Positions 19,517 to 27,249 of a DNA stretch of 53,854 nucleotides are shown piece by piece. Numbering within the stretch: the first letter of the stretch is position 1; each line of letters starts with the position of its first letter. The stretch is from a virus: positions 1 to 53,854 of the IMG/VR virus record IMGVR_UViG_3300021961_000135. One strand, given 5' to 3'. Below the pieces are notes generated by a model. The model made no database searches, was not told where the DNA came from, and worked only from the letters and a program-made list of their open reading frames with translations. Both the position numbers and the translations under genes were made by a program.

Positions 19517-19688
19517 CGCCAAGCTTGCCGTCAAGGATGCCCACGCTAGCGTGGGCATCTAGTATCCGCTGGAAGAACGCTTGTTTTAAGCCCCACTCAC
19601 GCATGGCTTCGGTGTCAAGGCAGGGGATAAAGAACCCCTGCCCTTTCTCAAGTTTCTCCCACGGAAGGCGCAGTAAGGAGTACTTCAT
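19482..19688 (-). CDS. Small conserved phage protein (68 aa), unknown function
   Basis: Translation from ATG 19688 gives MKYSLLRLPWEKLEKGQGFF, then IPCLDTEAMREWGLKQAFF and a GKLGVMFYRR end. It resembles a family of short phage proteins of the pattern FFxPC...R..L...LGVLFYR. Its start lies inside the 3' end of the primase-helicase gene (overlap 41 bp) with no clear ribosome site, suggesting coupling. Its 3' end overlaps the end of the convergent giant gene by 35 bp. The final part of the gene contains a 24-bp perfect palindrome. The function is not recognised; the protein-like composition and family resemblance argue for a real gene. Confidence 0.6.
   Translation of the reverse strand: MKYSLLRLPWEKLEKGQGFFIPCLDTEAMREWGLKQAFFQRILDAHASVGILDGKLGVMFYRRLVAAS
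19536..19559. terminator. 24-bp perfect palindrome at the convergent gene junction
   Basis: A perfect two-fold palindrome (left half GATGCCCACGCT, right half its complement, centre CTAG) sits 20 bp after the stop of the giant plus-strand gene and inside the last codons of the convergent minus-strand gene. It would form an 10-11 bp hairpin in RNA of either strand. No T-run follows on either side, so intrinsic termination would be weak. Its position suggests a bidirectional stop or 3'-end stabiliser. Confidence 0.5.
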
Positions 19689-22542
19689 CGGCTTCAATAA
19701 TCTCGCGTCTGATTTTCATAACTGTTACCCGCATCTGTGGCCCCTTGGTTTTGGCCATCATGTCTTTCTTAAGATACTCCACGTTGTACAGTTGTTCAAG
19801 CTGGCGCTTGAGTGTCGAGTACCCGAAGCTCATGGTAGCGCAGTACGCCTTGAGTAGTTGCTCCTCGATGAAGTAGTCGATGTGGTTGGGGATTGGCTCA
19901 TGCTCCACCCGACCGAACACCTTGTTGCGTGTGATGGAGATGTCAATCTCTTTGCCGCTACCAAGCTCAGCCATCAAGCCACCCTTGCTTGGCTTAATCA
20001 CAACAAAGCTGCCGTAGTTGTCACGGGTGTAGGCGTTCAGCACATCCACAGCGGTGCGCACGCTGTTCTTCATACTGGCACGCATGTATTCCACAGCCTT
20101 CTTGTACGAGTTCAGAATGGGCCGAAACGGTATCTCAGCCACGCCCAACTCTTTAAACGCTCTGAGTGCGCATACTGAAGCGCCAATACCAGCCATCCAA
20201 AAGCGCTCATCGTTGGTTGCTTTGAACTCAGTGTACATACCCGCAACAGCTTCGCCCACCATGACAGGGAACTTGTCCACGTTGTCGGCTAAGTACTGAG
20301 ACAGGGCGTATCCTGCCAAGCCGTAGTTCTGTTGCAAGGACTTGATGATCTCAATCTCATGGGGCTCCCACTTCAACTCATCCTCAAGCACGAACTCCAG
20401 TAAGCGGCGCAGTTCACCTTCCGATGAGTGGGTGCGGCCTCCAGTCAGGTAGTCCACGATGTGGGTGTTAGACGACATCAAGGCGTTGGTCATCCATGTG
20501 GACAAGTTCAGGCGCTCTTTGTTGGAGCCAGACTCCATACGCTCCTTGCCGCGGCCTTCGGTCATGTCTAGCAGGAACTCAGGCAACCACTCAAAGTCGT
20601 CTCGGTTCTTGGATGTGATCTCGTCCGTGATGAGTGGGTGGCTGTTGAGCAGACCCAAGCGCTGTTGCATGGCCACAGGAGATGTGCTCTTGCCTGTGCG
20701 GTAGTGGGTGGGGTGTCCCCATACAGAAGCTGCGGCCTCCAGAGCCAGCGTCTTGCCCGTACCTGACTCGGTACTGGCACAGTGGTACGTCATGCCGTAG
20801 ATGCCCGTGAAGCGCATGAAGGGTGCGCCAGCACCGGCAAGCAAAACGGCTAAGTGATCCCACATCTTCTTGGCGATCAACATGTTGATGAAGGCGCGCC
20901 AGTTCTCGATAGTGCCTCGTGGCTCTGTGTTCTTGGTGATGTTCTCCAAGCCCGGCATCGGGACTTTGACTGGGGGTTTACCCTTAGTAAAGATACGACC
21001 CGCAAATACATACGAGTTGTCGGCTTGCCAACCATAGCTGTCGGGTACTTTGATTGGTGTTTTGTTGGTGCTAGAGTCTTCCACGCATGCCCTCACATAT
21101 TCAAAAAGGTTTTTATCGTTGCCGTGGCCAAAAGCGGCCACGATGTTTTGACTAGCCAGTGCTTTGACTGTCTCGTCCTTGCTGACCACAGCCTTCTGCG
21201 GCATCGTCACGTTCAGCGCTCCTTCGGGTCTAAGCGCAATCATGTGCACAGTGTGGTCGTTGTTGCTGTTGAGGATGTCCACAACAAACAACTCGTACGG
21301 CAAAAGCATCACTTGCTTCTTGGTCTTAGCCCCATCATCGTCCTCGACCATGCGCTCCATGAAGATACCGCCATTGGTACCATAGGCATAACCACGAGGC
21401 GGTGTTGGGCGCATGACCTTGAGCGTCTCATTGGCTGTGGCAGTGCTGTCGCCTGAGAGTTTTACTTCGATCTCTTTCTCTTCAACCTCGACCCCAATCT
21501 CACGACCAAGGATCAGTGGGTTGGTGATCTTGCCCCAGTGCTGACAGCTTGGGCAGATGCCGGGGTTCTCGCTGTCCATCTTGATGCATGGGTATGGGCC
21601 TTTGATGCCTTGCAGCTTCTGGTTCATGCGCTCCGATGTGTACGGGTGCATCTTACTGAGCCACACAGCCGCCTTGTTGCCGTCCTCACAGACCTTAGTC
21701 CATGACAGGAGACCACGCCATATCGGCTCCATGCCTTCTTCTTTGGCATGCTCAACGTAGTTGGCTAACTGGCCGCAACCTCTGTCGTTCTGCGTAGCCA
21801 GCCAGATCGGTTTGAACTTGGTCACGCTGTTCTCGTACAGCTTGACTGTCGTAGCCGATGGTGTTGCTTTAGCTGGGCGCTGTCCGGGCAAGTCAAGGGT
21901 GGGCACAGCCACAGGCTCATACACTGAGCCAGCCAGTTTCTCCCTGATAAGGGTGGCGATACCTTCGAAGCTGAACACATCGCCTTCAGTCAGTATGCGC
22001 ACGGGGCGCGGCGTTGCGTACTTCTTCTTGAAGTTGGTTGTGCCCGGCACACGCAAGACACGGGCGGCATCAGCCGTCACAGTCATGTCGATCGCCAAGC
22101 TCTCCTGTTTGCACAGGCGCTTGAAGTTCTCGGCAACAGGCTTCCATGCTTCAATAGGAACGGCAGTAAGTAGTGGCCAGTAGCAGTGCAAGCCACCACC
22201 AGAGGCAATCACATAGGGCGTACCCAAGGCATCGAGGCCAGTCTTTTCTAAGAACGCGTTGAGCGCAAGAGCAGCATCTTTCTTTGATGCGTACCCATCC
22301 ATGTCGATGAACATGGATTTCACATACCTTGCGTTTGCCGCAGTACGGTTGTCTTCTGCACCAAAGGTAGCCAAGGCAAAGTAAACGTCACACTTGTCTT
22401 CGTGCCAACGGGCAGTTGGCTCTGATGTTTGATCGAGCGAGTCCACAAAGACATGCTCTTTCTTCTTTGTAAGTTCTGCTACGCAGTACCGACCAAATTC
22501 TGGCGGCGGCAGAACAACCGCTAAAAACTCAAGCGGAGTCAT
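19648..22542 (-). CDS. Replicative primase-helicase (AEP-type primase + DUF927/SF3-like ATPase)
   Basis: 964 residues. The N-terminal part has archaeo-eukaryotic primase features: SMFIDMDGY (metal-binding D80 and D82), SGGGLHCYWPL at 114-124, and ADAARVLRVPGTTNFK. A CxxxxxxxxxCPSCQH cluster in the middle may bind zinc. The C-terminal part has Walker A ASTESGTGKT near residue 592 and a Walker B-like PLITDEIT, in the context typical of DUF927-type phage helicases. It would prime and unwind DNA at the phage fork. It is the most downstream large gene of the minus-strand replication block. The order primase then helicase in one chain is common in phages and plasmids. Confidence 0.85.
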   Translation of the reverse strand: MTPLEFLAVVLPPPEFGRYCVAELTKKKEHVFVDSLDQTSEPTARWHEDKCDVYFALATFGAEDNRTAANARYVKSMFIDMDGYASKKDAALALNAFLEKTGLDALGTPYVIASGGGLHCYWPLLTAVPIEAWKPVAENFKRLCKQESLAIDMTVTADAARVLRVPGTTNFKKKYATPRPVRILTEGDVFSFEGIATLIREKLAGSVYEPVAVPTLDLPGQRPAKATPSATTVKLYENSVTKFKPIWLATQNDRGCGQLANYVEHAKEEGMEPIWRGLLSWTKVCEDGNKAAVWLSKMHPYTSERMNQKLQGIKGPYPCIKMDSENPGICPSCQHWGKITNPLILGREIGVEVEEKEIEVKLSGDSTATANETLKVMRPTPPRGYAYGTNGGIFMERMVEDDDGAKTKKQVMLLPYELFVVDILNSNNDHTVHMIALRPEGALNVTMPQKAVVSKDETVKALASQNIVAAFGHGNDKNLFEYVRACVEDSSTNKTPIKVPDSYGWQADNSYVFAGRIFTKGKPPVKVPMPGLENITKNTEPRGTIENWRAFINMLIAKKMWDHLAVLLAGAGAPFMRFTGIYGMTYHCASTESGTGKTLALEAAASVWGHPTHYRTGKSTSPVAMQQRLGLLNSHPLITDEITSKNRDDFEWLPEFLLDMTEGRGKERMESGSNKERLNLSTWMTNALMSSNTHIVDYLTGGRTHSSEGELRRLLEFVLEDELKWEPHEIEIIKSLQQNYGLAGYALSQYLADNVDKFPVMVGEAVAGMYTEFKATNDERFWMAGIGASVCALRAFKELGVAEIPFRPILNSYKKAVEYMRASMKNSVRTAVDVLNAYTRDNYGSFVVIKPSKGGLMAELGSGKEIDISITRNKVFGRVEHEPIPNHIDYFIEEQLLKAYCATMSFGYSTLKRQLEQLYNVEYLKKDMMAKTKGPQMRVTVMKIRREIIEADEVLLTAPSVGET

Positions 22543-22559
22543 TGAAGTCCTTGGTTGGG

Positions 22560-22745
22560 TTACAGGAACAGGTCAAGCTGTCTAGCGTCTGCAATCTGCG
22601 CCCCGTCAGGCGGAGCCATGACAGTCAGGCGGCGCAGGACTTCGTGTTGCCATTCTTTGGGCATCCCTGCGGGCAGTTCCATCAGTTCAGCGCTGAAGCG
22701 AATCAACTCCTGTGTGGTCAGGGATCGAGGTTGTATTCCGTACAT
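22560..22745 (-). CDS. Small protein (61 aa), unknown
   Basis: Translation from ATG 22745 (GGAG six bases upstream; an ATG also exists at 22757) gives MYGIQPRSLTTQELIRFSAE, ending IADARQLDLFL. It overlaps the 3' end of the HTH gene by 28 bp and ends 17 bp before the primase-helicase. The C-terminal QLDLFL is reminiscent of short clamp- or partner-binding tails (a QLxLF-like peptide, as in beta-clamp binders). That reading is inference only. No domain is recognised. Confidence 0.5.
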   Translation of the reverse strand: MYGIQPRSLTTQELIRFSAELMELPAGMPKEWQHEVLRRLTVMAPPDGAQIADARQLDLFL

Positions 22746-22996
22746 ATTTTTCTCCATGCCTCGTCTGCTGTGCGAGAGGTCTGCATTATTTTGGTTAAGA
22801 ATTCGACGCGGTTACGATAGGCCACAAACACTTCCGTGCCCGTGAACCAGTTGTAAACGGTCTGCCGTGAGACGCCAAGCGCATAGGCAATCTTCGTGAC
22901 GGGGAAGTCAAGATGGATTGCCCAACGCCCAAGCTGGTTGCCCAGAGACTTGGGTGTCTTCGCTACGTCGTCAATGATTTTCTGTGAGTACGCCAT
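22718..22996 (-). CDS. Small helix-turn-helix DNA-binding protein
   Basis: 92 residues. FPVTKIAYALGVSRQTVYNWFTGTEVF (residues ~31-57) is a classic Cro/Xre-type HTH: the recognition helix SRQTVYNW follows the GVS turn. The flanks are helical. It is a candidate phage transcription regulator, located at the junction between replication genes and a gene block with TGTCYA palindromes. A repressor or activator role for those sites is possible but unproven. It lies 1 bp after the stop of the upstream gene (22998), so it is in an operon. Confidence 0.75.
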   Translation of the reverse strand: MAYSQKIIDDVAKTPKSLGNQLGRWAIHLDFPVTKIAYALGVSRQTVYNWFTGTEVFVAYRNRVEFLTKIMQTSRTADEAWRKICTEYNLDP

Positions 22997-22997
22997 G

Positions 22998-23477
22998 TTA
23001 CTTGGCCATTGCCTTCATCACTTTTTCCAACATGCCTGATGCTTCTAGTGCGGCTAGGCGCTCCAGACTGTTGACAAGAGACTCAGCTTGCTTGGCTGTT
23101 TCGGCAAAGTTGGTGTTGCCTGCCACCTTGTTGAACCGCTCAATCGCAACACCGAGCTTCTCAGCCCCGTCACGCATCTTGCCGTTCACATCATTAAGAT
23201 GTTTGTTAGATTCCTTCGCTTGCTCAACCAGAGCGTTGGTGCTCTTGAGAAGAGCGTCTGTCAACGCATCAGCGTCTTCTTTAGTTTTTTCTAGTGCAGA
23301 CATAAGTTTTCCTAGTGGTTCGCGTTCATTAAGGTATATGCCGCCATCAGCAGCCATAGTAGACAGATGATGGAAATCGTGCCACCCACCCGAAGCAGTG
23401 GTGTAGCCCTGTTGTTTAATCTGACGCAAAGCGCCAGCAGTCAGGCCTCTCGTGTTTGCAGGAAAAATAATTGCCAT
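22998..23477 (-). CDS. Coiled-coil protein, unknown function
   Basis: From ATG 23477 the frame gives 159 residues beginning MAIIFPANTRGLTAGALRQI. A better ribosome site (GGAAAA, three bases upstream) precedes a later ATG at 23303 (MSALEKTKEDADALTDALLK, 101 residues), which may be the true or a second start. The 23303 form is nearly all amphipathic helix with heptads (LVEQAKESNKHLNDVNGKM ... LVNSLERLAALEASGMLEKV). The long form begins 11 bp after the tRNA-like element. The function is unknown; start choice is the main uncertainty. Confidence 0.55.
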   Translation of the reverse strand: MAIIFPANTRGLTAGALRQIKQQGYTTASGGWHDFHHLSTMAADGGIYLNEREPLGKLMSALEKTKEDADALTDALLKSTNALVEQAKESNKHLNDVNGKMRDGAEKLGVAIERFNKVAGNTNFAETAKQAESLVNSLERLAALEASGMLEKVMKAMAK

Positions 23478-23487
23478 AGTGTTAGGT

Positions 23488-23561
23488 GGGGGTTGGGTGG
23501 GGATCGAACCCACCACTCCACAGTGCGTGCCGGAATCGAACCGGCCCTTTTACCAACCCCC
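23488..23561 (-). ncRNA. tRNA-like 74-nt element: 9-bp acceptor, no D-arm, two T-arm-type hairpins
   Basis: Read on the minus strand from 23561, bases GGGGGTTGG (23553-23561) pair with CCAACCCCC (23488-23496). Inside are a 5-bp stem GCCGG/CCGGC (23529-23545) with 7-base loop TTCGATT, a small CACT/AGTG arm, and a 5-bp stem GTGGG/CCCAC (23497-23513) with loop TTCGATC directly abutting the acceptor stem, as in real tRNAs. The length matches a tRNA. The D-arm is replaced by seven bases (TAAAAGG). If the first hairpin is the anticodon arm, the anticodon would be CGA (Ser). It lies 7 bp after the stop of the putative ssDNA-binding gene. It may be a remnant, a mimic or a processing signal. Confidence 0.5.
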
Positions 23562-23568
23562 GATTCAA

Positions 23569-24534
23569 TTACTCATCGTCCCAATCAGCAACGATGTCGG
23601 CCAGCTTGTTCTTCTTAGCTGGGGCGGCTTCCACCTTGGCAGGAGCCTTGCGCACTTCGGGCTCTTCCTCGGCTTCAACTTCAACAGCCTTGGCTTTCTT
23701 AGCCTTGGGTGCTGGCGCTTCTTCCTCATCCATCAACTCACCCATAGGTCTTGTCGCAGGACGCTTGCCCTCGATAGCCAAAGGCGCGGGAGTAGTAACG
23801 CCATCCACAGCGGCAGGGGTAGAAGCCACGGCCTTCTCAGCATCCTTGGATGTGCTCTGCGTCTGAACGATCTCATACTCATCATCAGTCAACCAACGCA
23901 CAGGCGAGAAGATCAGCTTGGGTGATTCAGCCTTGGTATCAAACTTCATACGGGTCACGATGGAGTCCAAGTTAACAGGAGGAGTCTGAGCCGCCATAGC
24001 ACGGGCGTATGCCTGCAAGGGGCGCTTGTCGCCTTCTTCTTTGCCGAAGATGGATGTGGCGGGCAAGGTGACCTGCAAGACATCGCCTTCGGGGTTGTTG
24101 GCCAACACCACAGCCAAGCGCTGTTGGTAGCGGCAAGCACGGCTTTGACCGTTGCCAGACCCAGCGATGTTCTGTGGGCATGTGGCACAGCTTGAAGACT
24201 GCTTGTTCTTCACACCGGCATCAGGCTTCTCACCATCACCAGAGGTGCAATCAGGGGCGGCTGCAGCCGCGTCTTTGTCATACGATCCTGCGTAGAAGAT
24301 ACGGCTGACCTTGGGGGCGGCTTTGACCACGATTACATCCAAGAAGCGCTCATCGATAGCGGCAATCTCTTTGCCACCGGCAAGCAGACGGAACACGCCA
24401 CCCTTGATGGAGACGCGCTTCATGCCGGCACTGGTGTTGACACCGCCGGCCAAGGCCAAAGTAGTTGCAGACAGAGCCGCATTCTTAGCGAAGGCTGGCA
24501 CATTTGAGGGGTTGAACATTGCGATGTTGCTCAT
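23569..24534 (-). CDS. Putative single-stranded DNA-binding protein (inferred)
   Basis: 321 residues from ATG 24534 (GGA upstream; an in-frame TTG at 24546 is less likely). Cysteines are spaced C-x(~22)-CATC-x(~14)-C around residues 105-145, suggesting a zinc site. The C-terminal 90 residues are Glu/Lys/Ala/Pro-rich and disordered and end LADIVADWDDE, an acidic tip with aromatic residue like the partner-binding tails of ssDNA-binding proteins. It sits among replication genes upstream of the primase-helicase. I infer ssDNA binding from tail, size and context; no OB-fold signature is certain. Confidence 0.45.
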   Translation of the reverse strand: MSNIAMFNPSNVPAFAKNAALSATTLALAGGVNTSAGMKRVSIKGGVFRLLAGGKEIAAIDERFLDVIVVKAAPKVSRIFYAGSYDKDAAAAAPDCTSGDGEKPDAGVKNKQSSSCATCPQNIAGSGNGQSRACRYQQRLAVVLANNPEGDVLQVTLPATSIFGKEEGDKRPLQAYARAMAAQTPPVNLDSIVTRMKFDTKAESPKLIFSPVRWLTDDEYEIVQTQSTSKDAEKAVASTPAAVDGVTTPAPLAIEGKRPATRPMGELMDEEEAPAPKAKKAKAVEVEAEEEPEVRKAPAKVEAAPAKKNKLADIVADWDDE

Positions 24535-24546
24535 TTTGATTTCCAA

Positions 24547-24948
24547 TTAAGAAGGTTTGCGTACAGAGATGTCGTACTCAGATGCTGAGTTCAGGCCGGG
24601 CGGTACGACCCCGGGGTTTTCGTCCAAGAATTGCTTCATGTTGGTCTGGGCGATGCGTTTCTCCAGAAGCTCAAGAGCTTCATGGGCTATGACGAACTTC
24701 TTGAATTCGTCCCAGTCTTGTGTTGAGTAACGCGTCTTCACAGACAGCACCACTGTGCCTTCTGGAGTTCGTACAGATGTCACGCCAAGCGCTTTCATCT
24801 GGTCTTTCATTGCGTTCTTGATCTCTTCCTGTTGCGCCTTGAGTATCTCCACTTGCGTGTCGTACTCTTGGGTCAGGTCGGCAATCTTGCTACGCAGTTT
24901 GCGGTAGATTTTTGCTAGTTTGTCTAGCGGTACTGAGTCTTCTGACAT
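24547..24948 (-). CDS. Conserved phage protein with N-terminal coiled coil
   Basis: 133 residues, start ATG 24948 with GGAGAAGCAA before it. Residues 10-50 form a coiled coil (LAKIYRKLRSKIADLTQEYD), followed by a small mixed domain. The C-terminal phrases YSTQDWDEFKKFV and PGVVPPGLNSASEYDISVRK occur in a conserved but uncharacterised phage family. It directly precedes the putative ssDNA-binding gene (12 bp to its ATG). A role in replication or recombination is inferred from position only. Confidence 0.6.
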   Translation of the reverse strand: MSEDSVPLDKLAKIYRKLRSKIADLTQEYDTQVEILKAQQEEIKNAMKDQMKALGVTSVRTPEGTVVLSVKTRYSTQDWDEFKKFVIAHEALELLEKRIAQTNMKQFLDENPGVVPPGLNSASEYDISVRKPS

Positions 24949-24969
24949 TTGCTTCTCCGGTTTAATTAT

Positions 24970-24985
24970 TGTCTAAGGTTGGACA
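24970..24985. promoter_or_regulatory. Palindromic operator-like site TGTCTAAGGTTGGACA
   Basis: A 16-bp near-palindrome (TGTCYA-N4-TGGACA) lies 22 bp upstream of the gene starting at 24948. Closely related 16-mers occur at 35557-35572 and 43255-43270. On the minus strand a TTGCAA ... TAAACT pair with 16-bp spacing precedes it, a possible weak promoter whose start would be covered by the site. A repressor or activator site is inferred. Confidence 0.45.
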
Positions 24986-25019
24986 GTTTACATGTATTTT
25001 TGATCGTTGCAATACCCTT

Positions 25020-26579
25020 TCATGATTTAATTTCAGTCTCGAACATGTCGGTCAGTAGTAAGTTATCGCTAACTTTCCCTGCCAACGCCCTAAACATCTT
25101 CTGCTCGATGGCGCTACTCTGAATGTGAATCACAGTAACTTTGTCTGAGTCCTGCCCCTTGCGGTCAGCACGGGCACAGCATTGGATGTACTGCTCAACG
25201 CTCATGAGTGGCCCGTAGAACACCACAGTATCAGCGGCAGTCAGCGTAATGCCGTGCGCAGAAGCCGCAGGCTGCATCACCAGTACACGCGGGTCTTCCT
25301 CAGTCTGGAAGCGATTGATCGTCTGGCCACGCTTGCTTGGTGTGATGTCCCCGTGGATGCACTCATTGACAATACCCTTCTTGGTGAGGTAGTTGCTGAT
25401 GGTGTCGATGGTGCTACGAAACAGAGCGAAGATGATGACCTTGCGGTTGGTCTCCTCAAGTATCTCCTCCAGTACAGCCAAGCGCGGTGCTGAGTCGAAC
25501 TCAACCACTTCCTTGTCATCGGTGTATGCCGCACCACAACTGATCTGCAAGAGCTTGGATACACCAGCGGCGGCGTTGACTGCCGTGATGGTCTCGCCTG
25601 CGGCTTGCACCAGCATGCGGTCTTTAAGCATCTCGTAGTACTTCCTCTGCTGTGGTGTCATCGGCACTTCACGGGTCATCGTAACTACTGGCGGCAAGTC
25701 AAGGCACTGCGCTTTGGTAAAGCGTATGGCTGGTTGCAACGCTTCGTGCACTTTGTCCTTGGCATCAATCTTCGGAGCCCACTTGAACATCGTCACCTTG
25801 TTCATCACCTGATCGCGCCATGCTGTGAAGAACTTGGGCACACCCTCGGGATTGACTAGCTTAGCCAAACCATACGCATCGACAGGCGACTGCGATGCAG
25901 GAGTACCAGTCATCATCCACAGGTACGTGTTGGGGTTAAGGATTGAGTTCAGCGCTTTCCAGCGTTTGGTTGTGGGTGTCTTGTACGCGTTGGCTTCGTC
26001 AACAATCACAAGGTCAAAGCGCCCATCGTTACGCACCTCATCAGCGATGAGGTTAAGCCCCTCGTAGTTGGCAATCACAATCTCGTAGTCACGCTGGATC
26101 ATCTCGATGCGCCGACTAGCTTGAGGATGGTGCGCGATAACGGCTGAGCGATGTATGACGCTGTTGTTGATGTCGCCCATCCATGCGCTGTGCATGATCG
26201 ACAAGGGGCACAGAATGAGAACCCTGCGCACTTTGCGTAGCTTCATCAAGTAGTCAGCCGCCCACAATGCAGACAGCGTCTTACCCGTGCCGGGCTCAGA
26301 GAACACGAAGGCTCTCCTGTACATCGTCAAGAACGCTGCCGTCTCGATCTGGTGAGCCATGGGTTTGTAACGCCCCGGCCAGTCATAGCGCCTAGTGATA
26401 GGCGATGGTACGTCTTTAACGCCTAGGTTACGCAACACCCGCGCTTCGTCCAAGCCCCAATACACAGCGACATCGTAGCCTCCGTCTGCACGGGGCATTG
26501 CCTTGCTCTTGGGAATGATGGAGTATTTGTGCGGGTTCCTTGTGCGTAAGATAAGTGCTCTGTCTTCAATTATCTCCAC
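25020..26579 (-). CDS. SNF2-like superfamily 2 DNA helicase/translocase
   Basis: 519 residues. Motifs in order: MAHQIETA (Q-like, ~74), SEPGTGKT (motif I, 94-101), LILCPLSIMHSAW (Ia, ~121), VDEAN (motif II, 193-197), MTGTP (motif III, 223-227), and in the second RecA-like half KVIIFALFRSTIDT, HGDITPSKR and QYIQCCARADRKGQ (motif VI). This is the Swi2/Snf2-type layout used by phage recombination and replication translocases. It would use ATP to move on duplex DNA. It overlaps the upstream small gene by 14 bp. It is the full length expected for compact phage members. Confidence 0.85.
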   Translation of the reverse strand: MEIIEDRALILRTRNPHKYSIIPKSKAMPRADGGYDVAVYWGLDEARVLRNLGVKDVPSPITRRYDWPGRYKPMAHQIETAAFLTMYRRAFVFSEPGTGKTLSALWAADYLMKLRKVRRVLILCPLSIMHSAWMGDINNSVIHRSAVIAHHPQASRRIEMIQRDYEIVIANYEGLNLIADEVRNDGRFDLVIVDEANAYKTPTTKRWKALNSILNPNTYLWMMTGTPASQSPVDAYGLAKLVNPEGVPKFFTAWRDQVMNKVTMFKWAPKIDAKDKVHEALQPAIRFTKAQCLDLPPVVTMTREVPMTPQQRKYYEMLKDRMLVQAAGETITAVNAAAGVSKLLQISCGAAYTDDKEVVEFDSAPRLAVLEEILEETNRKVIIFALFRSTIDTISNYLTKKGIVNECIHGDITPSKRGQTINRFQTEEDPRVLVMQPAASAHGITLTAADTVVFYGPLMSVEQYIQCCARADRKGQDSDKVTVIHIQSSAIEQKMFRALAGKVSDNLLLTDMFETEIKS

Positions 26580-26997
26580 AAAGTTTCTCCTCGAAGTAGG
26601 TGTCGTTTTCCCACGTTTCTTTTGTTTTTTTGTACGCTACCATAAAACCTTCAACCGTCATTGGCGGTATGCGGTCTTGGCCAAGTTCCAATTCCTCGTA
26701 GTGTGCCAACGTCAAGTGCACATACTCTTTTTCCAAACCAAAAGCTTCCGCTACTGCGTGCCACACACCATCAGCTGCTTGCGCAGCAACGCCCGAAATA
26801 AGCGCATCTAACGGAGAATCCTCCTCTAGTTCCATACCAAACATTAGTTCGTATACGTGCTGCGCTTCATTCGCAACTTCACACCAATGGCGCAGTTGCG
26901 TGGCTTCAAAGTATCTGTGCATCAGATTGTTTGTATCGTCAGCTTTTTCATCTGCCCAGTTTTTAACTTCTTCTTTGAGCGAGGCCAAGTCTTCCAT
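26566..26997 (-). CDS. Small acidic helical protein, unknown
   Basis: 143 residues from ATG 26997, chosen because AAGGAG lies seven bases upstream; an upstream extension to 27075 has no ribosome site. It is acidic and helical (MEDLASLKEEVKNWADEKAD) with GVAAQAADGVWHAVAEAFG in the middle. No domain is recognised. Its stop overlaps the start of the SNF2-like helicase gene, so it is probably co-translated with it. Confidence 0.55.
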   Translation of the reverse strand: MEDLASLKEEVKNWADEKADDTNNLMHRYFEATQLRHWCEVANEAQHVYELMFGMELEEDSPLDALISGVAAQAADGVWHAVAEAFGLEKEYVHLTLAHYEELELGQDRIPPMTVEGFMVAYKKTKETWENDTYFEEKLCGDN

Positions 26998-27007
26998 TGC
27001 TTTCTCC

Positions 27008-27241
27008 TTATTTATTGTCTGCTCTGTTGGCAGATTTGCTACGCATACGCAAGTTACCTTTGGCTGATGTGCCACCTGAGCGCATGGGCTTGATGTGATC
27101 TACATCTTTGCCGTCACCCTTGGTGGCCGCTCCCGTCTTCTCCATCATGCGCCGAGCTTTAACACGCTCTGCACGCTTCTTGATCTGATCGGGCTTGCCT
27201 TGGTAGTTAGCGTACTCTGACGAATAGTTTCTTGTGGCCAT
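27008..27241 (-). CDS. Small HNH-like protein (77 aa)
   Basis: The sequence has DVDHIKPMRSGGTSAKGNLR followed by MRSKSANRADNK. This matches the core of HNH nucleases (DHI-P-GG-N-LR...NR), but the usual zinc cysteines are absent and the protein is very basic and short. It may be a minimal HNH nuclease (such proteins can aid terminase or nick DNA) or a DNA-binding derivative. It lies between a RecB/Cas4-like nuclease and a small helical gene, 8 bp upstream of ATG-coupled neighbours. Confidence 0.55.
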   Translation of the reverse strand: MATRNYSSEYANYQGKPDQIKKRAERVKARRMMEKTGAATKGDGKDVDHIKPMRSGGTSAKGNLRMRSKSANRADNK

Positions 27242-27249
27242 GATTGTTC

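Noticed and set aside
23488-23561. A normal tRNA gene
   Set aside because: The element has no D-arm, a 9-bp acceptor stem and a U at the position after the putative anticodon CGA. It also has two T-loop-like sequences, so a standard tRNA gene cannot be claimed.
23488-23561. Prophage attachment site (tRNA 3' end as attP)
   Set aside because: No integrase or recombinase gene is visible anywhere in the window, so I do not call a lysogenic attachment site.
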